Position numbers and translations under genes: made by a program. A DNA stretch of 64,000 bases, taken from assembly GCA_021802825.1 (NCBI GenBank), contig JAJZRG010000007.1:43214-107213 (forward strand), written 5' to 3'. Below, in pieces: positions 53,403 to 62,476 of the stretch. Numbering within the stretch: the stretch's first letter is position 1; every line of letters begins with the position of its first letter. The notes under the pieces were generated by a model. The model was not told the origin of the DNA. It saw only the letters and a program-made list of their open reading frames with translations, and ran no database searches. This DNA is from Chloroflexota bacterium. Lineage in GTDB: Bacteria; Chloroflexota; Limnocylindria; Limnocylindrales; CSP1-4.

Positions 53403-55136
53403 CTACAGGATCTCGACCACGCCGGCGTTGCCGTCGACGCGGATGCGGTCGCCTGTCTTGATGCGGTAGGTGCCGACCGACGTGCCGACCACGGCCGGGA
53501 TCTCGTACTCGCGGGCGAGCACGGCCGGGTGGGCGACGAGGTCGCCGGCGTTCGTGACGACAGCGATGATTTTCCCGTACAGGACCTGCCAGGCGGGGTT
53601 GGTCATCTCGCACACCAGGATCTCGCCCGGGACGAGGCTGTCGAACTCGTCGGTGGACATGACGACGCGGGCCACCCCCTCGACGACGCCCGGCGAGCCA
53701 CCGATGCCTACGATCGTGTCGCCGGTCATCTCGCGCGGCCGGTTGAACTTGTCGGGGAAGCCCCAAAGGTTGAGGTACGGGAAGGCGAGCTGCGTCGCGG
53801 TCGCCGTGCCGACCCAGTCCTGCGGGCGGATCTGCTCCGCCGCGGCCCGCTTGGCGCGGGCCGCTGCAGCGATCGCGCGGCCGCTCTGGGCGTCCGGGGC
53901 GCCCATGAATTCGCGCAGGGCGTTGTAGCGGAACAGGATCACGTCGTCGGGCTGGTCGAGCATGCCCATCTCGACAAGCTTCTCACCGATCGCGATGAGC
54001 ACGAGACGGACATGCGCGTTGGCGCCCTGGTCGATGTAGAAGTGGTGGTCCGGGGTGAGCGGCGCCATCTTGAGGTTCATCTCGTTGGCGAAGCGCATCT
54101 CCTCGAGCGCCTGACCCTCCAGCCCCTCGAGGATCTCACGACTAGCCGCCTCGATGTCGGCCTTGAGGGCCGCCACTTTGGTCGGGTAGTCGTAGTCGGA
54201 GCTGTACTGGTCCCGAACAAGCTGGACGACCGGGCCCATATCCTCCCGGAACGAGGGATAGATGAACTCGTGGCTCCAGACAGCGTGCCAGCCGAACTCC
54301 TTCTGGTACGACACGACGCGCTCGTCGATGAAACGCTGACCGCGCGACGTCGCCTGGAGAGCCGGGATGATCGCCTCGGCGCGATCGTTCTCGAAGGCGG
54401 CCCGCAGGTCGGCGTCGCCCTTGACCTCCTCCTTCATCTCCCAGAGCGCCCGGATCTTGTCCCAGTTCCGGTCGTCCGCGGAGTTCTGGAGCCGACCCAG
54501 GAGGACGTCGTCCACCTTGCCGTGGGTCTTCTCCATGACCGCCTTGAGGTTGAGCGTCGCGCTGAGCTGCGCGAAGTTCAGCATCCAGTGGATCTTCCAG
54601 TGGCGGTCGTGCATGTCAATGGAGTCCTCAAGGAGGACTGCCAGGTCGGCAAGTGTCAGGTCGGCCTTGCGGTCGAGCATGCTCTCGATATAGTCGAAGT
54701 TCCGCTGCATCTCGGGGACGAAGCGGGTCCGCCACCAGAAAGTGAAGTTGCTGCCGTAGACCGGCAGCACGAGGCCCAGGTAGGCGCCGATCTTGCCGAC
54801 GTACTCGTCGTCCTCGGGGACGATTGGGTTCGTCCGCAGGTTGTACTCCTGGGTGTCGACGACGAGGCCCTTCTCGGCCGGGATGGCGGCCGTGTAGAGA
54901 TACCCGTTGATGTTCTTGTAGATCCAGTCCGTCGCGAACGGCGTGCCGAAACGGCGAAACATGTGGTCGCAGGAGAGCCACCACCCACCGATGTCCTCGT
55001 ACATCGGGCTCAGCGGCTTGGGGCAGTGGAGATCGTCGAAGACCCAGAACAGGAGCTTCTCGGTCTCGGACGTCCACTCGATCGGGAACGACTCGTCCCC
55101 GAGGAACTGGCCAAGGACCTCTTCCTTCAGCGGCAC
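53403..55136 (-). CDS. PEP-synthase-type phosphohistidine (mobile) domain protein without ATP-grasp domain
   Basis: The product is 577 aa; it starts at a GTG with GGAGGAAG upstream. The C-terminal ~105 residues are a PEP-utilising mobile domain: VGIGGSPGVVEGVARVV, CEMTNPAWQVLYGKIIAVV, and the phospho-accepting H536 in DLVAHPAVLAREYEIPAVVG. Residues 1-470 form a large helical region with many aromatic and charged residues (DDLHCPKPLSPMYEDIGGWW) resembling the substrate domain that precedes the mobile domain in rifampin phosphotransferase and phenylphosphate synthase alpha subunits. There is no ATP-grasp domain, so H536 must be phosphorylated by another protein, possibly the PPDK-like product at 44921 or the Tm-1-like protein. 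Confidence 0.82.
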   Translation of the reverse strand: MPLKEEVLGQFLGDESFPIEWTSETEKLLFWVFDDLHCPKPLSPMYEDIGGWWLSCDHMFRRFGTPFATDWIYKNINGYLYTAAIPAEKGLVVDTQEYNLRTNPIVPEDDEYVGKIGAYLGLVLPVYGSNFTFWWRTRFVPEMQRNFDYIESMLDRKADLTLADLAVLLEDSIDMHDRHWKIHWMLNFAQLSATLNLKAVMEKTHGKVDDVLLGRLQNSADDRNWDKIRALWEMKEEVKGDADLRAAFENDRAEAIIPALQATSRGQRFIDERVVSYQKEFGWHAVWSHEFIYPSFREDMGPVVQLVRDQYSSDYDYPTKVAALKADIEAASREILEGLEGQALEEMRFANEMNLKMAPLTPDHHFYIDQGANAHVRLVLIAIGEKLVEMGMLDQPDDVILFRYNALREFMGAPDAQSGRAIAAAARAKRAAAEQIRPQDWVGTATATQLAFPYLNLWGFPDKFNRPREMTGDTIVGIGGSPGVVEGVARVVMSTDEFDSLVPGEILVCEMTNPAWQVLYGKIIAVVTNAGDLVAHPAVLAREYEIPAVVGTSVGTYRIKTGDRIRVDGNAGVVEIL

Positions 55137-55188
55137 GGTGCGCTTCCTCCGTTGGCCGGCGCTAGGCCGGAACTGCGTGGCATGCGGG

Positions 55189-56016
55189 CTAGGACGCCTT
55201 GGCGATCCTCTTGAACCGCTTCATGTTCTCGGTGATCGCGACCTCGGTGGGCAGGCGCTCCATCGAGGATGCTCCGAAGAACCCGGCGACGCCGGTGGTG
55301 TGCGTGAGGACGTACTCCGCGTCCTCGGGCTCGGCGATGGGGCCACCATGGCACAGCACCAGGATGTCCGGGTTGACCGCGACGGCGGCGTCGCGGATGG
55401 CCTGCACGCGCTCGGCCGAGGCCTCGATTGTGAGCGCGGTCGTGGCGCCGATCGCGCCCTTCGTGGTGAGGCCCATATGGGCGACGACGACGTCGGCGCC
55501 GGCCTTGGCCATCGCGGCCGCCTGCTCGGTGTCGAACACGTAGGGGGTGGTGAGCAGGCCGGCTTCGTGGGCCTGCCCGATCATGTCGACCTCGAGGCCG
55601 AAGCCCATCCCGGTCTCTTCGAGGTTCTGGCGGAACTGCCCGTCGCACAGGCCAACCGTCGGGAAGTTCTGCACACCTGAGAAGCCGACGCGCTTGACCT
55701 CCTCGAGAAAGACCGGCATGAGCCGGAATGGGTCGGTGCCGCAGACGCCTGCGAGAACCGGGGTCTCGCGAACGACCGGGAGGACCTCGCCCGCCATCTC
55801 CATCACGATCGCGTTTGCGTCCCCGTAGGGCATGCAGCCGGCGAGGGAGCCGCGGCCGGCCATCCGGTAGCGGCCCGAGTTGTAGATGATGATGAGGTCG
55901 GCTCCGCCTGCCTCGGCGCACTTCGCCGACAGGCCCGTGCCGGCGCCGGCGCCCATGATCACGCCGCCCTGGTCCACCGTCCGACGGAGCCGTGCGAGCG
56001 CCTGCTGCCCGTTCAT
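55189..56016 (-). CDS. phosphoenolpyruvate hydrolase-family TIM barrel protein (Tm-1 C-terminal type)
   Basis: The product is 275 aa with an ideal ribosome site (AAGGAGGT). It is a TIM barrel related to the PEP mutase superfamily and homologous to the C-terminal part of plant Tm-1: [51 protein letters not shown], and [16 protein letters not shown]. The family is named for PEP hydrolase, but its bacterial reaction is not firmly known. It sits 19 bp after the Tm-1-like N-domain gene, as separate genes of what is one protein in plants. Confidence 0.85.
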   Translation of the reverse strand: MNGQQALARLRRTVDQGGVIMGAGAGTGLSAKCAEAGGADLIIIYNSGRYRMAGRGSLAGCMPYGDANAIVMEMAGEVLPVVRETPVLAGVCGTDPFRLMPVFLEEVKRVGFSGVQNFPTVGLCDGQFRQNLEETGMGFGLEVDMIGQAHEAGLLTTPYVFDTEQAAAMAKAGADVVVAHMGLTTKGAIGATTALTIEASAERVQAIRDAAVAVNPDILVLCHGGPIAEPEDAEYVLTHTTGVAGFFGASSMERLPTEVAITENMKRFKRIAKAS

Positions 56017-56035
56017 GTTTAGGACCTCCTTGTCC

Positions 56036-57265
56036 CTATGCTTGCTTCGCCGCCCAGGCGCGGTAGTGCGCGTCGAGCTTGTCGGCCATGGCCGTCGCGA
56101 AGGCGGGATCGTTGATGTCAGTCGCCATCTCGACCAGTTCGATGTCGGGGCGCAGGCCCCCCTTCAGCTCGCGCACCAGCGCGACGTCCGCGGCAGGGTC
56201 GTAGAACGGCCCGCCCGGGGTCGCAATCATCGAGACGCCACCAAGCGGAATGAAGACGGTCAGGGGTCCGCGGGCCGCGTTGAGCTTGCGGGCGATCGTC
56301 CGCCCGAGCTCGGCGCACTCCTCCTCAGTGGTCCGCATCAGCGTCACCGTGGCGTTGTGGACGTACAGGTTGCGCTCGCTGAACTGCGCAGGCACGGTGT
56401 CGCGGGGGCCGAAGTTGCACATGTCGAGGGCACCGAGCGACACGACTTGCGGGATACCGAGGGCGCCCGCCATCTCGAGCCGGTCCGGACCCGCGGACAG
56501 GACGCCGCCCACCAGTTCGTCTACGAGCTCGGTGGTGGTGGCGTCGAGCACGCCGGTGATGAAGCCCGCCTGCATGAGGGCTTCCATGGATCGGCCGCCA
56601 GAACCCGTGGCGTGGAAAACCAGGACCTCGTAGCCCAGCGCCTCGAGCCGCTCGCGGGCGGTCGTCACGCAGGGGGTGGTCACGCCGAACATCGTGGCGC
56701 CGATCAGGGGCTTCTTGGGGATTCGGGAGACGAAGCCGTCGGTGACGCGGGCCATGCCGGCGATGGCGGCGGCGGCGTTGGTCAGGATCTTCTCCGACAC
56801 GCCGTTGATGCCGGCGATGTCAACCACGGAATACAGCATCGCGATGTCCGAAGTGCCGACGTACGGCCTGGTGTCGCCCGAGGCCATGGTGGACACGATC
56901 AGCTTGGGCACGCCCACGGGCAGCGCCTGCATAGCCGCCGCTGCGATCGACGATCCCCCCGAGCCGCCGATGCTCAGGATGCCGTGCAGCCTTCCCTCGG
57001 CGTGGAGGCGCTTGACGACCTCGGTCGCGCCCCGCGTCATGGCGGCTACGGCGGGGCCCCGGTCGTGGGCAGCGGCAAGCGCCGCGCGGTCCTCGCCGGC
57101 GGCGGCGGCAACCTGGTCCGCCGTGATGTCCGCACTGCTCGAGTCGCTCATCACGCCGGCATCGACCACGAGGACGTCGCAGCCACTTTCGCGGACGCGG
57201 TCGCGCAGGAACTCGTACTCGGGACCCTTCGTGTCCAGGGTGCCGAGGAGGACGACGCTCGCCAT
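56036..57265 (-). CDS. Tm-1-like ATP-binding protein (UPF0261 family)
   Basis: The product is 409 aa with TAGGAGG upstream. Family features: [20 protein letters not shown] at the N-terminus, [17 protein letters not shown] in the nucleotide-binding core, [45 protein letters not shown] and [10 protein letters not shown]. The plant Tm-1 N-domain binds ATP and inhibits tobamovirus replication; the bacterial metabolic role is unknown. It follows livF by 12 bp and precedes its PEP-hydrolase partner. In this operon it may activate or phosphorylate the imported substrate, which is inference. Confidence 0.87.
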   Translation of the reverse strand: MASVVLLGTLDTKGPEYEFLRDRVRESGCDVLVVDAGVMSDSSSADITADQVAAAAGEDRAALAAAHDRGPAVAAMTRGATEVVKRLHAEGRLHGILSIGGSGGSSIAAAAMQALPVGVPKLIVSTMASGDTRPYVGTSDIAMLYSVVDIAGINGVSEKILTNAAAAIAGMARVTDGFVSRIPKKPLIGATMFGVTTPCVTTARERLEALGYEVLVFHATGSGGRSMEALMQAGFITGVLDATTTELVDELVGGVLSAGPDRLEMAGALGIPQVVSLGALDMCNFGPRDTVPAQFSERNLYVHNATVTLMRTTEEECAELGRTIARKLNAARGPLTVFIPLGGVSMIATPGGPFYDPAADVALVRELKGGLRPDIELVEMATDINDPAFATAMADKLDAHYRAWAAKQA

Positions 57266-57277
57266 GAGGGATGCCTC

Positions 57278-58096
57278 CTAGGTGCTCGGGGCCGGTGCGG
57301 CTGGAGTGTCGATGCGCTCGATGTGCGTGCTGACCCCGAGGTACCGGCGCTGGGTGGCCTCGTCGCTGGCCAGCTCGGCCGACGTCGTCTCGAGGGCGAT
57401 CGTGCCCGTGACCATGATCGCGATGCGCTCCGACACGGAGGTCGCGACGCCCAGGTTCTGCTCGACGAGGAGCAGCGCGACGCCCTCGCGGGCCAGGTTG
57501 TGGAGCGTCCCGATCATGTGCTCGACGACGATCGGCGCCAGGCCCTCGGACGGCTCGTCCATGATCAGGAGCCGGGGATTGAGCAACAGGGCGCGGGCTA
57601 TGGCCAGCATCTGCTGCTCCCCGCCGGACAGCTGGGTGCCGCCATTGCGGCGGCGCGCCTGGAGCGACGGGAAAAGCTCGTAGATCTTCTTGATCGTCCA
57701 GCCTCCGCCACCGCGGCGCGCCACCATGCGCAGGTGCTCCTCCACGGACAGGGAGGCGAACACGCGGCGGCCCTGCGGCACGTAGCCGATGCCGGACCGA
57801 GCGATCTCGTGCGGCTTCAGCCCCACCAACTCGTGGCCGTGCAGCTTGACCGACCCGCCGAACGCCGGCACCAGGCCGGTGATCGCGTTGCACAGCGTGG
57901 ACTTGCCCATGCCGTTGCGGCCGATGAGCGAGAGCGGACGCCGATTGACGATTAGGTCCACGCCCTGGAGGACGTGGCTCTGGCCGTAGCGGACGTCAAG
58001 CCCCGAGATTTCCAGGACGGGCGCGGTCGCCGCCGGCTCGGGGTGGTCTGCGGACTCGGCGGGACCGTCGGGCCGCGGGATCAGCGGCTCAGCCAT
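57278..58096 (-). CDS. livF: branched-chain amino acid-type ABC transporter ATPase LivF
   Basis: The product is 272 aa. Walker A GRNGMGKST (the Met is characteristic of LivF), signature LSGGEQQM, Walker B LLIMDEPSEGLAP and VALLLVEQNLGVA are present. The first ~25 residues are a Pro/Ala extension. The start overlaps the livG end by 8 bases. It powers import through LivH/LivM. Confidence 0.93.
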   Translation of the reverse strand: MAEPLIPRPDGPAESADHPEPAATAPVLEISGLDVRYGQSHVLQGVDLIVNRRPLSLIGRNGMGKSTLCNAITGLVPAFGGSVKLHGHELVGLKPHEIARSGIGYVPQGRRVFASLSVEEHLRMVARRGGGGWTIKKIYELFPSLQARRRNGGTQLSGGEQQMLAIARALLLNPRLLIMDEPSEGLAPIVVEHMIGTLHNLAREGVALLLVEQNLGVATSVSERIAIMVTGTIALETTSAELASDEATQRRYLGVSTHIERIDTPAAPAPST

Positions 58097-58874
58097 GGCG
58101 CCCTCCCACAGCGTGTCCCAGGTAGATGTCCTGGACGGTCCGGTTGCTCTGGATCTCTTCGGGATCGCCTTCGACGAGTGGCGTTCCCTCGGCCATCACC
58201 GTGACGCGGTCGGCCACCGCGAGCGCGACGTCCATGTCGTGCTCGACGATGACGACGGTGATGTCCCGCGGCAGGCGCTTGATCAGGTCGGTGAGGGTGA
58301 TGCGCTCGGCCCGCGAGAGTCCGGCGGCCGGCTCGTCGAGCATCAGCAGCCGCGGGCTCCCGGCGAGCGCCATGCCCACCTCGAGCTGGCGCTGCTGGCC
58401 GTGCGACAGGGAGCCCACGGCGGTCTGGAGGTCGGCCGCGAGGCCCACCGCCTCGGCGATCTCGGCGGCGCGGACCCGCGAGCGATCGTCTGGCTTGGGG
58501 CGGAGCGGAGAGAACCTTCCCCCGCTCGCACCGCGGATGGCAAGGAACAGGCTCTGGGCCACGGTCAGACCCATGAACAGCTGTGAGGTCTGGTACGTGC
58601 GGCAGACGCCGAGCCGCGTGCGTGCGTACGGGGCAAGGCGGGTGACGTCCGTCCCGAACAGCTCGACGCTGCCAGAGGTGGGCGGGAAGTCGCCTGCGAC
58701 CACGTTGAACAGGGTGGTCTTGCCAGCCCCGTTTGGACCGAGGATCGCTCGACGCTCGCCCGCGGCCACCTCCATGCTGACGTCGTGCAGCGCCTGGAGG
58801 GCGCCGAAGCGCCGTCCCACACCCTGCAGGCGCAGTGCGGGGACGGGCGCTCCGGCTGCCATCCGATCGGTCAC
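58089..58874 (-). CDS. livG: branched-chain amino acid-type ABC transporter ATPase LivG
   Basis: The product is 261 aa. It starts at a GTG overlapping the binding-protein stop (GTGA). Walker A GPNGAGKTT, signature LSHGQQRQLE (with H where LivG often has Y), Walker B LLMLDEPAAGLS and VVIVEHDMDVAL are present. The LIV-specific insertion region around LFLAIRGASGG fits LivG. Confidence 0.93.
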   Translation of the reverse strand: MTDRMAAGAPVPALRLQGVGRRFGALQALHDVSMEVAAGERRAILGPNGAGKTTLFNVVAGDFPPTSGSVELFGTDVTRLAPYARTRLGVCRTYQTSQLFMGLTVAQSLFLAIRGASGGRFSPLRPKPDDRSRVRAAEIAEAVGLAADLQTAVGSLSHGQQRQLEVGMALAGSPRLLMLDEPAAGLSRAERITLTDLIKRLPRDITVVIVEHDMDVALAVADRVTVMAEGTPLVEGDPEEIQSNRTVQDIYLGHAVGGRHG

Positions 58875-60157
58875 GGGCAGGCGGGGAAGTCCCGGCTGAC
58901 GGGCTGGGCGAGGTAGGGGCTGCTGGCGCCGAGACCGAGGGTCTGGTCGACGTTGTCAGCCTTGGTGATGACGTTGTTCTGGAGGCTGCCGTCGGCGGCC
59001 TTCTGCACTTCGGTCACATAGTTGGAGCTGATTGCCTGGCGATTGGCATCGAGCTTGACGTGGCCTGTCGGACCGTCGAACTCGACCTTCGCCAGGGCGG
59101 CCATGAAGGAGGCCTGCTTGCCGCTAAGGTCGCCCTTGACCGCCTGGAGGCCCTTGATCACGCCGACGGTCTCGTTGTAGTAGCTGAGGGCGAACAGACC
59201 CGGGAAGGGCAGGCCGTCCTTGAACTCCTTGTGGTACTCGGCCACGTAGTCGAGCCATGCCTTGTCGGTCGCGGTGTCGGCCGTGGGACCGGCGGCAATC
59301 GTGCCGGCCAGGATGTCCTGGAAGGCGCCCTTGGTTGCGAGAACGCTCTGGTCCACGGTAATCGAGCCGCCGATGAACTTGGCCTTGCCGCCGGCCTGGT
59401 TGTACTGGGTGAAGAAGTTCACCGCGTCCGAGCCGCCGAGGGCCACGTAGATCGCGTCGATGCCGGAGGTCGGCAGGTTGGACACGACCGACGAGTAGTC
59501 CTTGGTGCCGAGCGGGACCCAGTTCTTCTGGACGACGTGGCCGCCCGCCGCGCAGAACTCGTACATGAAGCCGCCGACCTGGGTGTACGGGAACGAGTAG
59601 TCCTCCGCCACCAGGGCGACGTTCTTGTAGCCCTTCTTGTCGAAGGCGTATTTGCCCAGGCCGGCCATCCACTGCGCCCCGTCGGTGGAGAAGCGGAAGA
59701 AGTTGGGGGCCGGCGCGCGGAACGTGGTGTCCTGGGCCGCGGAGGATCCGTTCACGAACGTCTTGTCCGGGACGGTCTTGGCGTAGTCCTTGATCGCGAG
59801 GCCCTCGTCACCGGAGAGGGGGCCGATCAGGATGTCTACATTGTTCTGCTCGATGAGCTTCTTGGCCTTCTCCAGTGCAACGGCCGGAGTGGCGTCGGAG
59901 CCCTCCTTCAGCAGTTGAACCTGGAAGCCGTCGAACTGCCAGTTGCCGTTGTCGAGCTTCTTGCCCATCGTGGACAGGGCCTGCTCGATTCCGCGGAACC
60001 CGTCCTGGCCGGGCACCGCGAACGGGCCCTCGAGCGTGGCGAGTCCACCTATCTTGATGATCTTGTCGCCTGCAGCCGACCCGCCGCATGCCGCGGCGGC
60101 GATCGACGCTACGAACATCAGCCCAACGAGCCCACGGCCCGTCCTAGCTCCGAACAT
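58871..60157 (-). CDS. LIV-type periplasmic substrate-binding lipoprotein
   Basis: The product is 428 aa from the ATG at 60157, which has GAGGAGG upstream (a farther ATG at 60184 lacks one). The signal peptide (LVGLMFVASIAAAA) ends at a lipobox with C24. The mature part is a type I binding protein: KIGGLATLEGPFAVPGQDGF, KKLIEQNNVDILIGPLSGDE, and VALVAEDYSFPYTQVGGFMY. Such proteins bind amino acids, aromatic acids, amides or urea. The ligand is the key unknown of this locus. Confidence 0.92.
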   Translation of the reverse strand: MFGARTGRGLVGLMFVASIAAAACGGSAAGDKIIKIGGLATLEGPFAVPGQDGFRGIEQALSTMGKKLDNGNWQFDGFQVQLLKEGSDATPAVALEKAKKLIEQNNVDILIGPLSGDEGLAIKDYAKTVPDKTFVNGSSAAQDTTFRAPAPNFFRFSTDGAQWMAGLGKYAFDKKGYKNVALVAEDYSFPYTQVGGFMYEFCAAGGHVVQKNWVPLGTKDYSSVVSNLPTSGIDAIYVALGGSDAVNFFTQYNQAGGKAKFIGGSITVDQSVLATKGAFQDILAGTIAAGPTADTATDKAWLDYVAEYHKEFKDGLPFPGLFALSYYNETVGVIKGLQAVKGDLSGKQASFMAALAKVEFDGPTGHVKLDANRQAISSNYVTEVQKAADGSLQNNVITKADNVDQTLGLGASSPYLAQPVSRDFPACP

Positions 60158-60250
60158 CAGTCCTCCTCGCTGCGATGGCTGCACCCAAGCAGAGCGGGTG
60201 CGGCTCCACGCGACCTCCTTCGCCTCTGTTCGGGTTCCTCCTCCTGCGCT

Positions 60251-61369
60251 CTAGCTGCCGGTCGGGACGTCGTCGCCCGCGATCACGGGGGCGTCGGGCG
60301 GCTGGGCCACGGGGGCGGGCACGAGGCCCGCTTCGACCGCGAGGGGATCGACGGCACGCCGCCGAGCCCCGGAGCGGTGGGTGACCGCCCGGTAGGCACG
60401 ATCGGCGAGGCCGACGATGCCGTTGGGTGCGACGAGGACGATGACCACGAAACCGAGGCCGACGAGCGTGTTGAACCGCTCGTCGAACGAGAAGCCTGCG
60501 ATCGTCACGCTGCTGGCGAACACCTTGATCAGCGTGTAAAGGACTGCTCCGACGAAGGCGCCGATCGGGTAGCCGAGGCCCCCGATGACCGCGACGATCA
60601 GGACCTCGATGGTCCGGTTGAGGTCTAGGATGCCGGGCGAGATGTTGCCGCGGTACCAGGCCCCCAGGACGCCGGAGATGCCGGCGACGAAGCCGCCGAT
60701 GCCGAACAGCGCCACGCGGTGGGCACCCACTCGGTAACCCAGCGCGGCCATGCGCCGCGGGTTGTCCCGCATGCCCTGGAACGTCAGACCCAGCTGCGAC
60801 CTCACGAGGTAGCGCAGGCCGAGATAGATCGCCGCGGAGACTGCTAAGCACAGGTAGTAAAAGGTCGGCGGGTCCTCGCGCGGCTGGCCGGTGGGACCCT
60901 CGATGCCGGCGAAGCCGATGTGCCCACCGAACACGTCGTAGTTCTGCAGCACGATGTAGTAGAAGCCGACCGCCAAGGCCAGGGTTAGCATCAGGAAGTA
61001 GATGCCGTACGAGCGAGATGAGATGGCCCCGAACAGGGCCCCAAGCGCCGTCGCCAGGGCGATCGCGATGAGCGCCCCCGGTATGGAGGGCAGGCCGGCC
61101 CCCAGGGCGGACCCAGTCGCGTTCGTGCTCGGCACAAGGCTCAGCAGCGCAAGCATGTAGGCGGCGAACCCGGCCAGTGCGGCCTGCGCCAGGGAGGTCA
61201 TCCCTCCGTACCCGGCCATGAATACGAGGCTGAGGGCGGCGATCCCGAGGATCATCGAGTTGGCCGCGATCGAGAGCACCCAGAACCTGGGCATGACCTG
61301 CGGATAGAGCAGGAGCAGGGCGACGATGGCCAGGGTTGTGATCCCCTGCTGGCTGCGGGCCCAGGTCAT
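60251..61369 (-). CDS. livM: LIV-type ABC transporter permease LivM
   Basis: The product is 372 aa. It has about ten membrane helices. The permease motif region reads GYGGMTSLAQAALAGFAAYM (LivM usually has GQLSLGHAAF), and the C-terminal half carries SQLGLTFQGMRDNPRRMAALG, the cytoplasmic EAA-like loop. Its ATG overlaps the livH stop (ATGA). A 93-bp gap separates it from the binding-protein gene. Confidence 0.92.
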   Translation of the reverse strand: MTWARSQQGITTLAIVALLLLYPQVMPRFWVLSIAANSMILGIAALSLVFMAGYGGMTSLAQAALAGFAAYMLALLSLVPSTNATGSALGAGLPSIPGALIAIALATALGALFGAISSRSYGIYFLMLTLALAVGFYYIVLQNYDVFGGHIGFAGIEGPTGQPREDPPTFYYLCLAVSAAIYLGLRYLVRSQLGLTFQGMRDNPRRMAALGYRVGAHRVALFGIGGFVAGISGVLGAWYRGNISPGILDLNRTIEVLIVAVIGGLGYPIGAFVGAVLYTLIKVFASSVTIAGFSFDERFNTLVGLGFVVIVLVAPNGIVGLADRAYRAVTHRSGARRRAVDPLAVEAGLVPAPVAQPPDAPVIAGDDVPTGS

Positions 61370-62256
61370 GCAGGGCGTCCCAGCAGTCCCTGCGGCCGGA
61401 TCGCGAGCACCGCGGCCATGATCACGAAGGTGATGAAGATCGAGTACGTCGGCGCGTAGAACAGGCCGATCTGCTCCGAGAGGCCGATGATCAGCGCTCC
61501 GATCACGGCGCCCTCCAGGCTGCCCATCCCGCCCACGATGACGACCACCAGCGAGCTCAGCAGGTAGCGACCGTCCTCACTCGGCGAGATCGAGAGGGCT
61601 GTCGCTCCGATCACGCCCGACAGGCCGGCCAGACCTGCACCGAGGGCGAACACGAACAGGAACACCCGCGAGACGTTCACGCCGAGGGCGGACAGCATGT
61701 CCCGGTCGTCGATGCCGGCGCGGATGTACCAGCCGATCCTGGTGCGGTTGAGGACCAGCCACAGCGACCCATAGACCGCCACGGCGGCCCCGATCATGAA
61801 CAGCCGATAGGCCGAATAGGTCCCGTTCACCACGAACGGGATGGCGACCGACCCTGCCGCGAAGGCCGGGGGTGCGATCTGGTACGTCAGCCCGCCGTAC
61901 TTGGCCAATAGCAGGTCGCCGATGATGATCGAGAGGCCGATGGTGACCAGGGCTTGTCGGAGGTCCTGTCCCGCCATCCGCGACAGCAGGCCGAGATGGA
62001 TCGCCCCGCCCACGACCGCGAGGGCGGCGAAGCCGATCACCAGCGCCGCCAGCCAGTTGCCTGTCGCGTCATAGGCGCTGACCCCCACGTAGGCGCCCAG
62101 CATGTACAACGAGCCGTGCGCCATGTTGGTCGTGCGCATGAGGCCGAAGATGAGCGTGAAGCCGCTGGCCACAACGAAGTAGAGCGCGGCGAGGGTGACG
62201 CCGTTGAGCACGACGGTGAGGAGATCGACGAGCGCCTTCGGCAAGGGTGACTCCAA
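61366..62256 (-). CDS. livH: LIV-type ABC transporter permease LivH
   Basis: The product is 296 aa. It has about eight membrane helices, with GLMRTTNMAHGSLYMLGAYVG (the LivH motif) and GLSGVIGATALSISPSEDG. It is the first gene of the 15-gene minus-strand operon. Its start lies 82 bp from operator copy B, so the main promoter should be in 62257-62430. Confidence 0.93.
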   Translation of the reverse strand: MESPLPKALVDLLTVVLNGVTLAALYFVVASGFTLIFGLMRTTNMAHGSLYMLGAYVGVSAYDATGNWLAALVIGFAALAVVGGAIHLGLLSRMAGQDLRQALVTIGLSIIIGDLLLAKYGGLTYQIAPPAFAAGSVAIPFVVNGTYSAYRLFMIGAAVAVYGSLWLVLNRTRIGWYIRAGIDDRDMLSALGVNVSRVFLFVFALGAGLAGLSGVIGATALSISPSEDGRYLLSSLVVVIVGGMGSLEGAVIGALIIGLSEQIGLFYAPTYSIFITFVIMAAVLAIRPQGLLGRPA

Positions 62257-62338
62257 GATGCGGATCGCGCTCTAGGCGGAGCACCCGGTGCGAGGGGACA
62301 TCGCGTTTCCGGGCGGGAGGGTGACGTCTCCGTGACGG

Positions 62339-62357
62339 TCGATAATCGATTACCGAT
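62339..62357. promoter_or_regulatory. operator copy B in the livH/cupin divergent promoter
   Basis: TCGATAATCGATTACCGAT matches the 16-bp palindrome CGATAATCGATTATCG with one mismatch. It is closer to the livH side of the 220-bp divergent gap. It is nearly identical to copies at 43681 and 62428. Confidence 0.7.
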
Positions 62358-62427
62358 GGTAGAAACCTGGGCGCCGCCCGTCAAGCCCAATTCCGCAACG
62401 CAAGTGCGCTCGCCTTGCCACGGCGCT

Positions 62428-62443
62428 ATCGATGATCGATTAT
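62428..62443. promoter_or_regulatory. operator copy C, upstream of the cupin gene
   Basis: ATCGATGATCGATTAT on the plus strand reads, on the minus strand, ATAATCGATCATCGAT. It shares 14 identical bases with copy A. It ends 33 bp before the cupin ATG, so a bound protein would block or activate this promoter. Confidence 0.7.
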
Positions 62444-62476
62444 GGCTGTATTCAGTCACGTTCGAGGGAAGCGGCA

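Noticed and set aside
44921..55136. Calling the split PEP-synthase-like proteins phenylphosphate synthase
   Set aside because: The layout is only analogous. No phenylphosphate carboxylase (UbiD-like) genes, no CBS-domain third subunit and no other phenol-pathway gene are present.
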